DNA from: Cavenderia fasciculata
Taxonomy: Eukaryota; Evosea; Eumycetozoa; Acytosteliales; Cavenderiaceae
Assembly: GCF_000203815.1 (NCBI RefSeq)
Contig: NW_004457734.1
Location: forward strand, 937,233-1,001,232
Length of the DNA stretch: 64,000 nt
Reading direction: 5' to 3'
The translations under genes were made by a program, and so were the position numbers. Below are positions 1 to 11,196 of the stretch, piece by piece. The number at the start of each line of letters is the position of its first letter. The first letter of the stretch is position 1. The notes beneath the pieces were generated by a model. The model had not been told where the DNA came from. It saw nothing but the letters and a program-made list of their open reading frames with translations, and searched no databases.

Positions 1-101
1 AAAAGGAGAAAGAAAGAGACCAAAAGAAATTAAAAGAAAAAGGGTTACAATCACCTCCAACTACTTCTCAAAATTTATCAACTAGCGTTCAACAACAATA
101 A
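1..101 (+). CDS. 3' end of an unidentified charged, Gln-tailed protein (partial)
   Basis: Reading the frame that starts at base 3 gives about 32 codons that begin Lys/Glu/Arg-rich, pass through Ser/Pro/Thr, and end in three CAA (Gln) codons before TAA at 99-101. The other two forward frames stop sooner. The charged helix-like start followed by a Ser/Thr/Gln tail looks like the end of a coiled-coil or low-complexity protein. The gene begins outside the window, so no family can be named. The AT-rich DNA immediately after the stop fits a dictyostelid 3' UTR. Confidence 0.5.
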   Translation, partial: KEKERDQKKLKEKGLQSPPTTSQNLSTSVQQQ

Positions 102-1611
102 CAATAATATATATATAATAATAATAATACTCACCCAACCCAAACAAACCATGTAAATTTATCTCTACGTTCGACAATTTAAAATCCAGTTCATATACCA
201 ACTATACTATACTATATATATTTATATTTATAACATATATCTATTTATCCTCAAACCCAATAATAATAATAACTTATATTAATAATAACAAACAACAAGT
301 AACTATATCATTTGATTTTTTCCCCATCATCCACCCATCTCCTCTTCCTCCTGTATTTAATTATATCACAAACAAAACCTTTCACAAAATAAACCTATTA
401 ACACAATCACTCATCTCAAACACACAACACATCTTTAATGTTATGATAAACAACAACAACAACAATATATATAATAAATTAATAAATAAAACATTGATGT
501 GTCATCATGATTTTACAATATAACAATTAAAACAAAAAGGCAAAGGTTGAGTTAAGTTTGATAATAATGATTGTTTATTTAGATTCGGATTCATTCTTAA
601 ATAAATGTTCAAGGATCAAGATTTATATGTTAAAGCCTTTAAGTAATGAAGAAGAGGAAAAAGGTTAATTAATTGTTCAAATAAGAGATATATATTTGAT
701 AAAGAAGAATAGATAGATAATATAATATATAGTGGTGGGTCAGAGAATGGATAAACGTAACTAATCACTAGCGTCATGGAGAGGTGCCTAGGTCCAATAA
801 AACATCAGAGTCTAAGTCTCTCCGCGACACTCATTTTAGACCCGTTTAGTGAAATTTCATCATTCCCAACCAACTAATTCTATTATCTATAATCTATCTT
901 GCTTCCATTGAATAATAATAATTGTTATAACATACATTAATGTGTTTGTGCTGATGAAAAATAATGGTTCGCTCGGTCGTCTTATGTTGCTTTTTCGAAA
1001 AGCAAAATAAAATTTAAATCGAAAAAAAAGATAATTAGAACACACAAACAAAGAATTTTAAAAAAAGCCCACTCTCTTAGATGATCATAACAGTTATAAC
1101 ATCTCTCTTTCTTTTTTTTTACAAAGGGTCTCATATTAACAAGTTAGAACTATGATACTTACTACTATAGCTATGCATATATCATATCATGGTTCGTGAA
1201 CACTATTCGATTCATTGTGATTGAATGATCTAATCTAACCATCGATGATAGAACCCACACCAACTAGGGGGTTTGATCAAAAAAAAAAAAAAAAAAAAGG
1301 TTCTCTGTGTTTGTTCGAATGCCAGCGAAGATATTATATAATATATTCTCTCCTTCTCTCTTCTTTGCTCTTCTCTTCATGTCTAAGTTATGCAAATTAT
1401 TAATCACCAATATTAAATTTCAGGGAAAACTCAACTCTTTGTAAATAATTAATAATATTATTGTGATGGTTTGTCTGTCTCTTCCAACCAAAATGTATAA
1501 ATAGACGTGGAGAGTTTCATACTTATAAATATCAAATCAAACAACTAAACAAACTAACCAACCAACAAACAATAATTAATTATTATTATTTTTTACCAAT
1601 TATAAAAAAAA
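102..1611. other. Intergenic, 1.5 kb, with one structured GC-richer patch
   Basis: Mostly AT-rich simple sequence with no credible coding exon. The exception is about 732-850, richer in G+C than its surroundings and able to fold (GGGTC at 737-741 with GACCC at 839-843; GGAGAG at 778-783 with CTCTCC at 818-823). A short hairpin lies at about 989-1005 (TGCTTTT / AAAAGCA), and a long A run at about 1279-1298. The last few hundred bases should hold the promoter of the glutathione transferase gene. Confidence 0.5.
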
Positions 1612-2321
1612 ATGTCGCAACAACCAACTTTATATTATGTACGTTTAAATTAAAAGATATCTGATGCACATCAGTAATAATTGCACCCAATTAATATTAA
1701 TCTTCTTTTTTCTAATTTTTGTTTTAATTTTCCAACAACCTATAGTTTAACGGAAGAGGATTTGGAGAATTACCAAGACTTATTTTAAATTTTGCTGGTG
1801 TCCAATTCACTGATGTTCGTGTAGAGGATATTGATGATGCACTTAGGGCTCGTCTTCCATTTGGACAAATTCCATTCTTTGAAGATGGTAAAATCGAGTT
1901 GTCACAATCAAGATCCATTGTTAGATTCCTTTCATCAAAATACAAGATTGCTGGAAAGGATGAAAATGAAATTGCTCTAGTCGATGCTGTGGCCGAAAGT
2001 ATTTGGGATGTTGTCAATCCATACTTTATTGTCAAGGATGATGCTGAAAAACTCCTCAAATACAAGACTGAAACCATTCCAAGATTCTTTGCCAATTGGG
2101 AATCATTACTTTTAAAGAATGGTGGTAAACATTTTGTTGGTCAATCTCTAACCTATGCCGATATCTCCATCTTCCATGCATTGGATTATCTAAAGTTTGT
2201 TGGATTGGATCAACTTGACTCTACCAAATATCCAACTCTTCAATCACTTTATAAATCAGTCTCTGAAATTCCATCATTAAAACTATATTTGGAAAATAGA
2301 CCAACTGATTCAAAGTTTTAA
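1612..2321 (+). CDS. Glutathione S-transferase, Sigma class
   Basis: Two exons, 1612-1638 and 1746-2321 (GT..AG intron 1639-1745), give 200 residues, the usual length for cytosolic GSTs. The first exon encodes only nine residues and ends with Tyr9, the tyrosine expected to activate glutathione in the LYYFNGRG motif that continues in exon 2. LPFGQIPFFEDG (about 47-57) and QSRSIVRFL with Gln63-Ser64 form the glutathione site. The C-terminal half is all-helical with the TYADISIFHALDYL segment that caps the GST fold. Sigma-class enzymes conjugate glutathione to electrophiles or isomerise prostaglandin-type substrates in the cytosol; which applies here cannot be seen. Family assignment is firm, substrate unknown. 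Confidence 0.93.
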
Positions 2322-2771
2322 AAAATAAATTAAAGATTTGATTGATATCAATCCAATCCTTATTTCTTTTTTTAGATTATTATTTCTATTTCTATTGTTT
2401 TTTATTTATTTTAAAACAAAAAGATATGGATTGGAAGAGAGTTACTATTAATTATTATTATTATTATTATAAGGTAGACCAATCATAATTGGACGGTATG
2501 ATATGATTAAAAAAAAATTAAAAACACCATCAAATTGAGTGAGTAGAGTGAACTTGGAACGGACAGGAGGATGGATGAGAGATAAATAATATTATCGAAT
2601 AATATTATTGGTTTTGGATTGTTTGAGAAAAGGGGGATCAATTGTACATCATATATTTTGTTTGTTTGTTGGATTTATAAATTATTTCTATTTGGAGAGA
2701 GAAAAGAGAAAAAAAAAAAAGATATAAAAAAGGTTAAATTAAATGTATAGATATATATAGTTGATTTTGTG
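2322..2771. other. Intergenic between convergent genes, 450 bp
   Basis: Convergent 3' ends of the glutathione transferase and ARL8 genes. AT-rich with TAT/TTA trinucleotide runs near 2450-2470 and an imperfect palindrome TAATATTATCGAATAATATTA around 2587-2607. No coding potential seen. Probably the two 3' UTRs and their polyadenylation signals. Confidence 0.5.
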
Positions 2772-3448
2772 TTAATTCTTTACAGTGGAACTATGTTTAA
2801 TGAGCCAATCTAAAGTTTTATCAATATTGACACTATTCTTTGCAGAGATGGAGTAACAACAAACTTCTCTATCATTGATTGAAGCCAAATCGAGGAATTG
2901 AGCAATTTCCTCGACGGTAGCAGCCGATTCAAGATCATTCTTGTTGCCAACGACCAAGAGAGGGATTTTAGAAAGAGGTGGTTTGTTGATGAGATCGTGA
3001 AGTGCTTGTTTGGATTGTTCGAATTTCTCTGGATCGGCAGCATCGACAACATAGAGAATGGCATTGACACCTCTACAATATCTCTCCCACATGCCTCTGA
3101 ATCTAGGTTGACCTCCAATATCCCATAGTTTAATAGTAACATTTCCCTTTGTAACCTTTTTCATATTAAATCCAATCGTTGGAATCATATCAGTTGTAAA
3201 TGATCCATTCTAAAAAGAAGAAGAAGAAGAAGATGTAAATAGATTAGATAAAAAGGAAAGGAGGACTTGAATCTTGATTGATTGATTGAGATTGATTGAT
3301 GTAGTATTTTGATTGATCATACAGAGAAAACGTTAACCAAAGTTGTTTTACCAGATCCTTGTAATCCGACCAATGTTAATTCCATCTCTTGTTTCCAAAA
3401 GAGACTTCGAAACCAATTTAATATAGAGTCTATAAAAGCTGAAAACAT
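2772..3448 (-). CDS. arl8: ARL8-type Arf-like small GTPase
   Basis: Exons 3448-3323 and 3209-2772 (intron 3210-3322, GT..AG on the minus strand) encode 187 residues. The N-terminus [13 protein letters not shown] has no Gly2 for myristoylation but is an amphipathic helix, as in ARL8. The nucleotide site is complete: GLQGSGKT (28-35), Thr53 in switch 1 (IPTIGFNM), WDIGGQPRF (71-79), NKND (131-134) and SAK near 160. The match to animal ARL8 runs along the whole length, including [10 protein letters not shown] and [12 protein letters not shown]8 recruits motor adaptors and tethers to lysosomes; in an amoeba a role in endolysosome movement and fusion is expected. Identification is very secure. Confidence 0.95.
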
Positions 3449-4631
3449 TTTCTAATCTCTATCTATCTAATATATATATATGTATGTTATGTATGTTTTT
3501 GTAATGTTTCTAGAAGAATAAAGAAAAAAGATAAGATTAACAATGAAAATGAATGAAATGAAATGACAAGAGAGAGTGCAGTGGTTGTTTGTTATAACTA
3601 AATGAAATAAAAGGGTTGTAATAATTAATTGGTTCGTAGTAATATTTGAGAGATGTGTGTGTAAAGAATGAATGAATAAATGAATAACTTTGAATAATAT
3701 AATATAATACTCTCTCAGCTGATGATGATGATAACCTGGTTGGTTGTTTTTCACCTACTCCCTCACCTCCTTTCATTCATTCATTATTCACCCACACACC
3801 TCTTGGTGGTAGGGTGCATACATATTTTTAATAAAACCCTTTTAACTACTCTAATGTCTATATTCCTTTGATTTAAAGAATTCAAGATCTTTGTCGAATA
3901 TATATATATATATAAAATATATATATGTGTGATGAAACCTACTTTGTTATATGATACTCTATAAAACTAACTACTATATCGGGTACTATTCAAACCTCTA
4001 CAACTACTACTACTACAACAACTACTTTGAACTCTCACTTTTGCAAAGCTCATTCAGGCGACTACAATCAGCTTTACAGAAAAGTCTTTTAATCAATCAT
4101 CACCTCTGATTTTTTCATCATGCAAATTCGATCATTCACTTCTCTTTGGGAAAACCAGGGGAGGTGTGAACGAATGAGCCATCCCCCCAGTCGTCCCTTA
4201 CCCGACCCCTGCATACAGTTCCTATAAGAAAGAACACAACTCTCCCTCTCATTTCATTTTCATATGAGAGATACAATTAATTGTAATACAATAATTATTA
4301 TTATGTGAACGACAAAAAATAATAATACTTCATTTTTGGAGGTGACCGATCTTGAGTTCATTGTTCAATAAAAAAAAAAAACAAAAATAAAATAAACCTA
4401 AAAAGGTGTTTGTAAAATTAAATAGAGGACCTTTCACACACAACTAACTTTATTTCTTTCTTTCAAGTTATCACATATTTATATACCCACCAAAGTAGTG
4501 TTGGTTAGATTAAAATCATCATTATCATCATCACCAAGTAATAGTAGTAGTCATAGTAGTTAGTTAGTTAGTTCATTCTCAACAAACAAGTCAAATACAT
4601 AGTTAGTTTATACTTTATCTTTACTTTTTCT
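3449..4631. other. Divergent intergenic region, 1.2 kb
   Basis: Bidirectional upstream region of the ARL8 (minus) and metallophosphoesterase (plus) genes. It holds AT repeats (about 3465-3480 and 3898-3926), a C/T-rich, GC-richer patch at about 4140-4220 and CAT-rich DNA just before the plus-strand start. No exon supported. Confidence 0.45.
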
Positions 4632-6562
4632 ATGCAAACAATAGATTCAAATAACGATAAAGATAATAAGCAATCATCATCGACAGGTAGAAGATTAACA
4701 AATAGAAATAAAAACAAAATGTTAATGGAAGAACATGAAAGTGGTAGTCTATCATCGACACCACCATTCAAACTACCGTTTGGAGGAACAACAACTCCTT
4801 CTTCAGTTTATGGTGCCGATACTATCGGATCATCATCACCACCTTTTAGACTACAACATGGTAGTGTTCAATACATCAGTGCAAATAGTGTAGTCAAGAT
4901 GGTTGGTAAAGAAGAGACAGGTGGACATGGTCACCCAGTATCGCGTGGTAAATTAATAGTCGGAGCATTGGTTGCTTTGCTGCTACCGGCCGTTCTCTAT
5001 GTCATTGCGTCAAGGCAGTTGGGTGCAGCATTGAGCTACCCATTCTCACTTATCATCATCCCATCCTTTATATTGTTGGCACCATTCATCTACTTTAGCT
5101 ATCGTGTCAAGGGGTCACGTCCATTTGTCAAGTCGCGTGGTGTCACCATATTGATGACCGGTGCATTCTGCTACTACTCGCTGATCGTACCCATCTATAT
5201 CGCCTGTCTCATGGCAATCTTTTTCCATCGCGAGACTGATTTTGTCACCTATGTTCGAAACGAATATTATACGGGTGCAAGTTGGTTGGTCGCTATTCCA
5301 ATCGCCTATGCACACGGATGTGTCTTTACACAGTTTGCTCTACTCTCTAAAACTTCACTTCGTAGTAAATGGTATCTCAGACTAGTGTCGTGGCCATCCT
5401 CTATCTTTTTTACTACCCTCATTCTAGCACTTCCACTCTTACTAGTGCTTCCATTCCTACCGGCCATTGTATGTACCCTACTCGCACTCATCCCCCTCAT
5501 TCTCTCGTGTATTGGTCTCTACCAAACACTCCGCACCCTTCCACCCAACCAATGGGTTGTCAAAGACATCCTAGTCCGTTCATCGACCGAAGAAGATGAC
5601 AGTCTCATCAACAAAAAACGAGTACATCGTGTCAATTGTGAACCTCCAAAAGAACATGAAATCGTTGATTTCCGTCAACCTCTTACCGTCGTTCAAATTG
5701 CCGATCCTCATCTCGGTCCAATCATGTCAATTGAAAGACTTGAAGAAATTTGTGAAAGTACAGTTAAACTTGTAAGATATCAAATGAAACAAAAAGAAAA
5801 AGGAAAAAGATTGAAAGAGATTATTAATATTTCTTTTTAGAATCCAGATTTAGTTATCTTGACTGGAGATTTTTTTACAGCAGAAGCCTTTTTACCTGGA
5901 GATTCATTAGAAAGAGCATTAAGACCATTAAAGAAACTAGCTGGTAAAACTTTTGCTTGTTTAGGTGTATGTATACAAGTTGGAATTGAATTGGAAATAG
6001 GAAAATTGAATCATTATTCCATTTATTTATATACCTTTTTTTTTTTTTTTTTTTGTTTTGTTTTTAGAATCATGATTATGAAGAAGGATGTTTAGAAATG
6101 TTGGAAAGTGCTTTAAAATCAATAGAATGTTATTTATTAGTTGATGAATGTGTATTATTTGAATCAAGAATTGGAAAGGTACAAATTGTTGGATTTGATT
6201 ATAGAGCAAAGAATCGTCAAGAACATATTCAAAAGGTTTGTGAAGCCTATCCACCTATTCCACATGTACCAAGAATAGGTCTTTTACACGATCCAGGAGC
6301 ATTTAAATTCATTCCAGTCGATTATGGAATGATTGCATTTAGTGGACATACTCATGGTGGTCAAATTGGTCTCAATTGTTTGGGTATCAATGCTAGTATC
6401 GTTGGTTTTGCCATTCCAGATCATGGTCTATGGCAAAATGGTGGTAATTATTTATACGTACATACTGGTCAAGGTTGTAGATCTCTAATGGGTACAATGG
6501 TACTAAGAGTTGGTGTACCAACTGAAGATAGTTTATTACAAGTATTCTTTGAAAATAATTAA
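4632..6562 (+). CDS. Multi-pass membrane metallophosphoesterase
   Basis: Three exons (4632-5771, 5841-5966, 6068-6562; both introns GTA..TAG) encode 586 residues. A Ser/Asn-rich N-terminus of about 105 residues is followed by five or six hydrophobic segments (about 112-310). The C-terminal half is a calcineurin-like phosphoesterase with the metal-binding series intact: ADPHLG (about 356-361, DxH), GD at 389-390, GNHD at 422-425 (split by intron 2), a His near 496 and GHTHGG at 515-520. The arrangement resembles bacterial YaeI/YkuE-type enzymes and animal TMPPE, membrane-bound phosphoesterases whose substrates are poorly known. The catalytic domain probably follows the last membrane helix. A poly-T run of about 18 lies inside intron 2. 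Confidence 0.9.
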
Positions 6563-6784
6563 AAATAGATAGAAAAGTAAAAGTAATAAATAAATAATTA
6601 CAAATTTGTAAATACAATGATGCAAATGGTTGATTTATACAAAAAGGTAGAGAAATATACAAAAATTAATTTATTAAGATATGTGAAAAAACGCAAGGAA
6701 ATTGGTTGGTAGGTTGGAAAAAAAAATGGTATTATTATATTCGGGATTATTATTATTATTATTATTATAATTATTATTATTTGA

Positions 6785-7522
6785 TTAAAGATGAATTTCG
6801 TGGACTATAACTTCTTCATTTGGTTTATCACCTCCTTTACTAGTACTTTTCAAGTATTCGATCACTTGGATGAGTTCTCGTCTGACAAATTTATCGGCAT
6901 AAATCAATGGTCTTTCATAAGATTGGTTGCTATTATTACTGCTGTATCTGATGCTGCTATTGTGTCGGTAGTCAAGTTCTTGTTGTTCTTGATCATCTTC
7001 ATCGATTTCATCTTCATCATCTTGGATTTCATCTTCATCCATTTCCTTGTCTTCGTCGTCGTCGTTGTTGTTGTTGTTTTCATTGTCAAACAACAATGGT
7101 TCTTTTACTTTTGGTGTTGAGTGGTCGTTGTCTTGGTCGTTGTCATTGTCATCTTCATCGAGATCATCATCATCATCATTGTTTGGTACAATTTCTTCGT
7201 CTTCAGTGGTGGCAGTGGCAGATGGTTCGGTTTCCATTTCATCGTCTTCATCATCATCAACATCAACATTATTATTATTCTGTTGGTCGTTCATGTCTAC
7301 AAATGACACTGTATGTTTGGTGATTGTATTGGTGGCAGAAGCAGTTGTTGGAACCTGACCATTATCCTCGTCTTTTATGATAGAGTGGTTCATCATGATG
7401 GTATCAGTTGGCGACGTCGACATTGCTATGCAAGCAATGGAATCTCTCTGTTGTTGTTGTGCATCATGTGACTTTCCAAGTGATGGGGGTATCACATCCC
7501 CTGCAGCCATTTGAGTTGACAT
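6785..7522 (-). CDS. Acidic Asp/Glu/Asn-rich protein of unknown function
   Basis: A single uninterrupted frame of 245 residues begins with ATG at 7522. Residues about 70-190 are dominated by Asp, Glu and Asn with only scattered hydrophobic residues. The last 45 residues are different: SYERPLIYADKFVRREL followed by a helical IQVIEYLKSTSKGG segment, which looks like a short conserved module and suggests the ORF is real. No known domain was recognised. Such acidic tails occur in chromatin and ribosome-biogenesis factors, but there is no direct evidence for that here. The plus strand shows only Ser/Val-rich mirror frames. Confidence 0.7.
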   Translation of the reverse strand: MSTQMAAGDVIPPSLGKSHDAQQQQRDSIACIAMSTSPTDTIMMNHSIIKDEDNGQVPTTASATNTITKHTVSFVDMNDQQNNNNVDVDDDEDDEMETEPSATATTEDEEIVPNNDDDDDLDEDDNDNDQDNDHSTPKVKEPLLFDNENNNNNDDDEDKEMDEDEIQDDEDEIDEDDQEQQELDYRHNSSIRYSSNNSNQSYERPLIYADKFVRRELIQVIEYLKSTSKGGDKPNEEVIVHEIHL

Positions 7523-9529
7523 TGTTCGTATACGTGTATGTATATATCTCTTTATTAAGTGACAAGTATAAAATGGATTTGTCTGTTCAGTGGTCTCTTT
7601 TGTTCTCGTATCGGTAAAAGGTTCCTGGAAATAGGAAAATCTGTGGAATAGTTTTTACAGACGAAAAGGCGGCAATCGATTTAAACCAAAAATGAATGCG
7701 TGCGATGCAATGAATGGGTTTGTAATGATGATTTAAAAATAAACCAAAGAGTACTAGGAAGTATTATATTTAAATAATAAAAAAGTAAAATTTAAAAATG
7801 TAAAGTGAGTGAAGTTCTTTGGTTGGACTCGAGCTAAAGTTGCTTTCTTGGCTTGATCAAATTATTATATATTATATATTATTATTATTATTATTCTTAA
7901 AGATAAAGATAAAGATAAAGATTATAAATAAATCAAAAAATGGTTTGATTCGATGATGATGAAGAACAAACAACAAAAAAGGTAAACAGGTGGTAAATTT
8001 GTTGTTGTTGTTGTGATTTGTAGGTTGTTTAATAATGAAAAGAAATATGACTATGTAAATAAAACAGGTAAGGTTGTTGTTGTTGTTGTTGTTGTTGCTG
8101 TTGTTGTTGCTGTTGTTTCCCAACAGTATAAAGTACTACTACTGGTGGCAGGCTACTAAACAACAAAACTGGTAATATTATTGGTGAGGTAAAAGGAAGG
8201 GGTTGGCTGCTTTGCTTTTTTGGGTGCTTATTTATATTATATCCTACTACTCTAACTTGCTAGCTGGCTGACTCGATAGAATGTGTTATATATTATTATT
8301 ATTATCGTTGTGTGTGGGTGCGTGTATAAATATATATATTTTTAATAGCTATTTATATTTGGTATATATCTGTTGGGTTCTGCTACTGAAATAAGAGTAT
8401 AGAGTAAAATTGATGTATTATTGTACAATTGTATAATGTATTATATTAGGGTTGCTGTGCTAGCTGGGAGATGTGTGTTGTAATTTAATTGTTGTTGCCG
8501 TAGCAATCTCTGTCTGTTTGTCAGTCAGCAGGAGGATGTTGTGTTGCTGCTGCTGTTGTGGTTGGTGTTGGATGTGCTTTAGTGGGTAGTGTTTAGAGGA
8601 GAAGGAGGGGTAAATTTGGAAAGACGTAAAGAAACCACCAATTAGATCACTCTAGATGTTGTTGTTAATGTTGTTGTTGTTTGTTATAGTGATGCTTGTT
8701 GATGATGAAATATGAATATCAATTTAGATTTAAAATATTTAAATGTACAAAGTATCTAAAAGATTGGTGGATGGATTCGATATTAATATTATTATGATTA
8801 TTATTAACTGGATTTATTTATTTATATACAAGGGAAGATTATTATTTATTTGTACAAGAGAGATTATAAATGAACAATGAATGCTATGTTGGGGGTGTAG
8901 CTACTAAATCAAAATTGTATAAGAAATCGAAAGAAGAAGAGGAGAGGAGACCACAAAAATTTGAGTTTCCCAATGGGATGGGATATTGATTACCCCTCCC
9001 TGCAAACATATGTTTTGTTTTCATGCCCATTACAAGCATTTACCCTGGACAAAAGTTTTTGTTTTTATTTTAAATTTTCCGCATTGTTCGATTCATTCAT
9101 TTCCCATATTACTATAAACAGATCAATTCAATAGTTCTTTTATTTATTTTTATCCTCCATATTGAAATTATATTTATTTCAAAATTCCCTGGGGATTAAA
9201 TATCTAAAAAAACAAAAAGGGATGGTACCTAATCATCACTAAGATTAGTTAATTGGTGTGATATTGCATTTCACACACATTTGTCATAGCTGGCGTCTGC
9301 GATTTTTGTAGTGAGATGTCCAAAGCCCCGATTAATAGTTATATCTATTCTGCTATTTATTTGTTTGTATGTTGAATGGTTTTCAATTTTATGGGTGGCC
9401 GAGTCCGACAAAATCCAATCCTACATGATGAGAAAGAGATGGGAATGGAAAACAAAAATGAATTTCACGGATAAATATCCGGAACTCTACCTTTATTATT
9501 TTGATATTCGTAGTCATCAGAATCCAAGT
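7523..9529. other. Long intergenic region, 2.0 kb
   Basis: No convincing gene. The DNA is rich in GTT/TTG trinucleotides (about 8000-8120 and 8480-8700), has AT tracts, and contains a GBF-like G-rich stretch, TGTGTGTGGGTGCGTG, near 8305-8320. An open frame of 74 codons ends at 9535; its upstream edge has only a GTG, with an in-frame stop at 9287. It carries a hydrophobic segment but no ATG in its first half, so I do not call it a gene. The 5' half is presumably the promoter of the acidic-protein gene. Confidence 0.45.
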
Positions 9530-10164
9530 TTATAGGATGCTAATATTTAATCCCTCCTCTTCATCATAGTATCTAGAATTGTCTTGTACAACAAGTCCAG
9601 AGTGAGCAATGACAAATTCTTTCAGCAGCATTGAATTCATCAACTTCGTTTCCATTTTGGAAGCTATCATTAAAATAATATTTTTTTTTATCATTGATTT
9701 GTAAAAAGATTATATTTTCACTATCACACATACAATTTCAAAGTTGGGTATCCATCAACATTAAAATCTGAACAAGATGGTTGATAGGCTTCACAATTTA
9801 ATCGAGCTACTTGAGCAGCTATTCTCTTTTCAGAGATGGATGCTGCAAAATCACTGTACTCTGAAGCTAAGTTCTTGTGGACACCAAGGAACATAACTAT
9901 TTATTTGATTGACAGAAAGAGAATTGAACAAAAGTGGAAAGAGTTTTATTATTATTAATATTTTTATTATTCATTTCTTTTTGGTTGGTTAATTTTTTGT
10001 ACATACAATTCAACAAAATAATTTCCATCATTTAATTGATTTAAATTCTCTGGATTCACTGAATCTATTACATTGGAATCTGGTGTATTAATATCCGCAA
10101 ACGTATAGATACTCATACAAAAGACTAACAAATGGTTAAATTTAGTAAGTTCATTTTTAATCAT
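9530..10164 (-). pseudogene. Thioredoxin-domain pseudogene, tandem copy of the next gene
   Basis: The three-exon structure of the neighbouring thioredoxin gene is preserved (10164-10007, 9896-9734, 9663-about 9530, with GTATGT donors and AG acceptors). Exon 1 is still open and encodes a signal-like segment plus ADINTPDSNVIDS. Exon 2 is 163 rather than 168 nt: five bases are missing at the active site, so the CPHC codons of the intact copy are broken, the second cysteine is lost and the frame shifts. Exon 3 has another deletion after the FQNGNEVDEFNA segment. The long acidic C-terminal tail of the intact gene is absent, ending near GAAGAGGAGGG. This is a duplicated and decaying paralogue. Confidence 0.88.
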
Positions 10165-10396
10165 CTATTCTTAATTTGTTTTTTCTCGAATCAATTCTAG
10201 AATATATGATTGAATATCTTATTGTAGGAAGTGAGAGTAAAACGAGACATCAAAAAAAGAGAAGATTAAAAAAAAAGGCATATCGAAATTTATTTAAAAG
10301 GTGATTAATTAATTGATCTTATATTAATAATTTTATTTATTTATTTGTTTGTTTGTTCCAATCGATGGGAGGGGAAGAGGTTAGAAGACTTTTTAT

Positions 10397-11196
10397 TTAA
10401 AAACCTTCAACATCGAATTCATTCTCATCTTCTTCATTGTCTTCATTGTCTTCAAATTCCTCTTCATCTTCATTGTCCTCATTGTCTTCAAATTCTTCTT
10501 CATCTTCTTCATCCTCATTGTCTTCATTGTTTTCAAAGCCTTCATCTTCTTCGGCAAATTCATTCTCGTTCTCTTCAAAACCTTCCTCTTCATCATCAAA
10601 GTATTTGGCGTTGTCTTGTACAACAAGTCCAGAGTGAGCAATGACGAACTCCTCCATGGCATCGGCAGTTCTTTCAGCGTTGAATTCAGCAACTTCATTT
10701 CCATTTTGGAAGCTAAATAATGATTATTAAGGATTAATCAAACCAAATATGATTAGTAAAAATAATATTTAATTTAATAGTTATATTTTTCACACTTACA
10801 ATTTCAAAGTTGGGTATCCATCGATATTGAACTTGGCACAAGATGATTGATAGGCTTCACAATTCAATCTTGCAACTTGAACATTGATTCTCTTGGCAGA
10901 GATGGATGCAGCGAATCCACTATACTCTGAAGCTAAGTTCTTGCAATGTGGACACCATGGAGCATAACTATTATTCAAGTTTGAAAACAAAAAAAAAATT
11001 AAATATTAACAAAGATGTGTGATAAATAAATTATATATATATATTGTACTTACAATTCAACAAAATAATTTCCATCATTTAATTGATTTAAATTGTCTGG
11101 ACTCAAATCTATTACATTGGCATCTGGTGTATTAATATCTGCCAATACACACATGGTCATACAAAAGACCGTTAAAAGGGTTAATGCTAATTTCAT
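10397..11196 (-). CDS. Secreted or ER-lumen thioredoxin-domain protein with acidic tail
   Basis: Exons 11196-11054, 10967-10800 and 10712-10397 encode 208 residues. A signal peptide (MKLALTLLTVFCMTMCVLA, then ADINTP) leads into a single PDI-like thioredoxin domain: VEFYAPWCPHC with Cys53 and Cys56, then DGYPTLKFF with the cis-proline. After about residue 140 comes a roughly 60-residue run of Glu, Asp and Asn with repeated EDNEDEEE-like units, ending DVEGF, so no KDEL-type retrieval signal is visible. It should catalyse dithiol-disulfide exchange in the secretory pathway or outside the cell; the acidic tail may bind Ca2+, as in several PDI proteins (inference). A pseudogene copy lies immediately downstream on the same strand. 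Confidence 0.9.

Noticed and set aside
1300-1335. GTTCGAAT-like tRNA B box near 1312
   Set aside because: No matching acceptor stem, D arm or anticodon arm could be placed; similar words at 42975, 51916 and 55920 also fail.
4040-4140. C/D snoRNA-like words (TGATGA, CTGA) on the minus strand
   Set aside because: No terminal stem joins the boxes and the spacing is irregular; such words are common in AT-rich DNA.
6791-7617. Several plus-strand Val/Ser/Leu-rich frames opposite the acidic-protein gene
   Set aside because: They are the mirror of GAT/GAA codon runs on the minus strand; composition is homopolymeric and no start context or domain is present.
8305-8320. G-box-like TGTGTGTGGGTGCGTG as a GBF binding site
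   Set aside because: A single degenerate match far from any start codon is not enough to call a regulatory site.
9311-9535. 74-codon open frame with a hydrophobic N-terminal half on the plus strand
   Set aside because: It begins only with GTG, an in-frame stop lies just upstream, there is no ATG before the hydrophobic part, and its end overlaps the thioredoxin pseudogene on the other strand.
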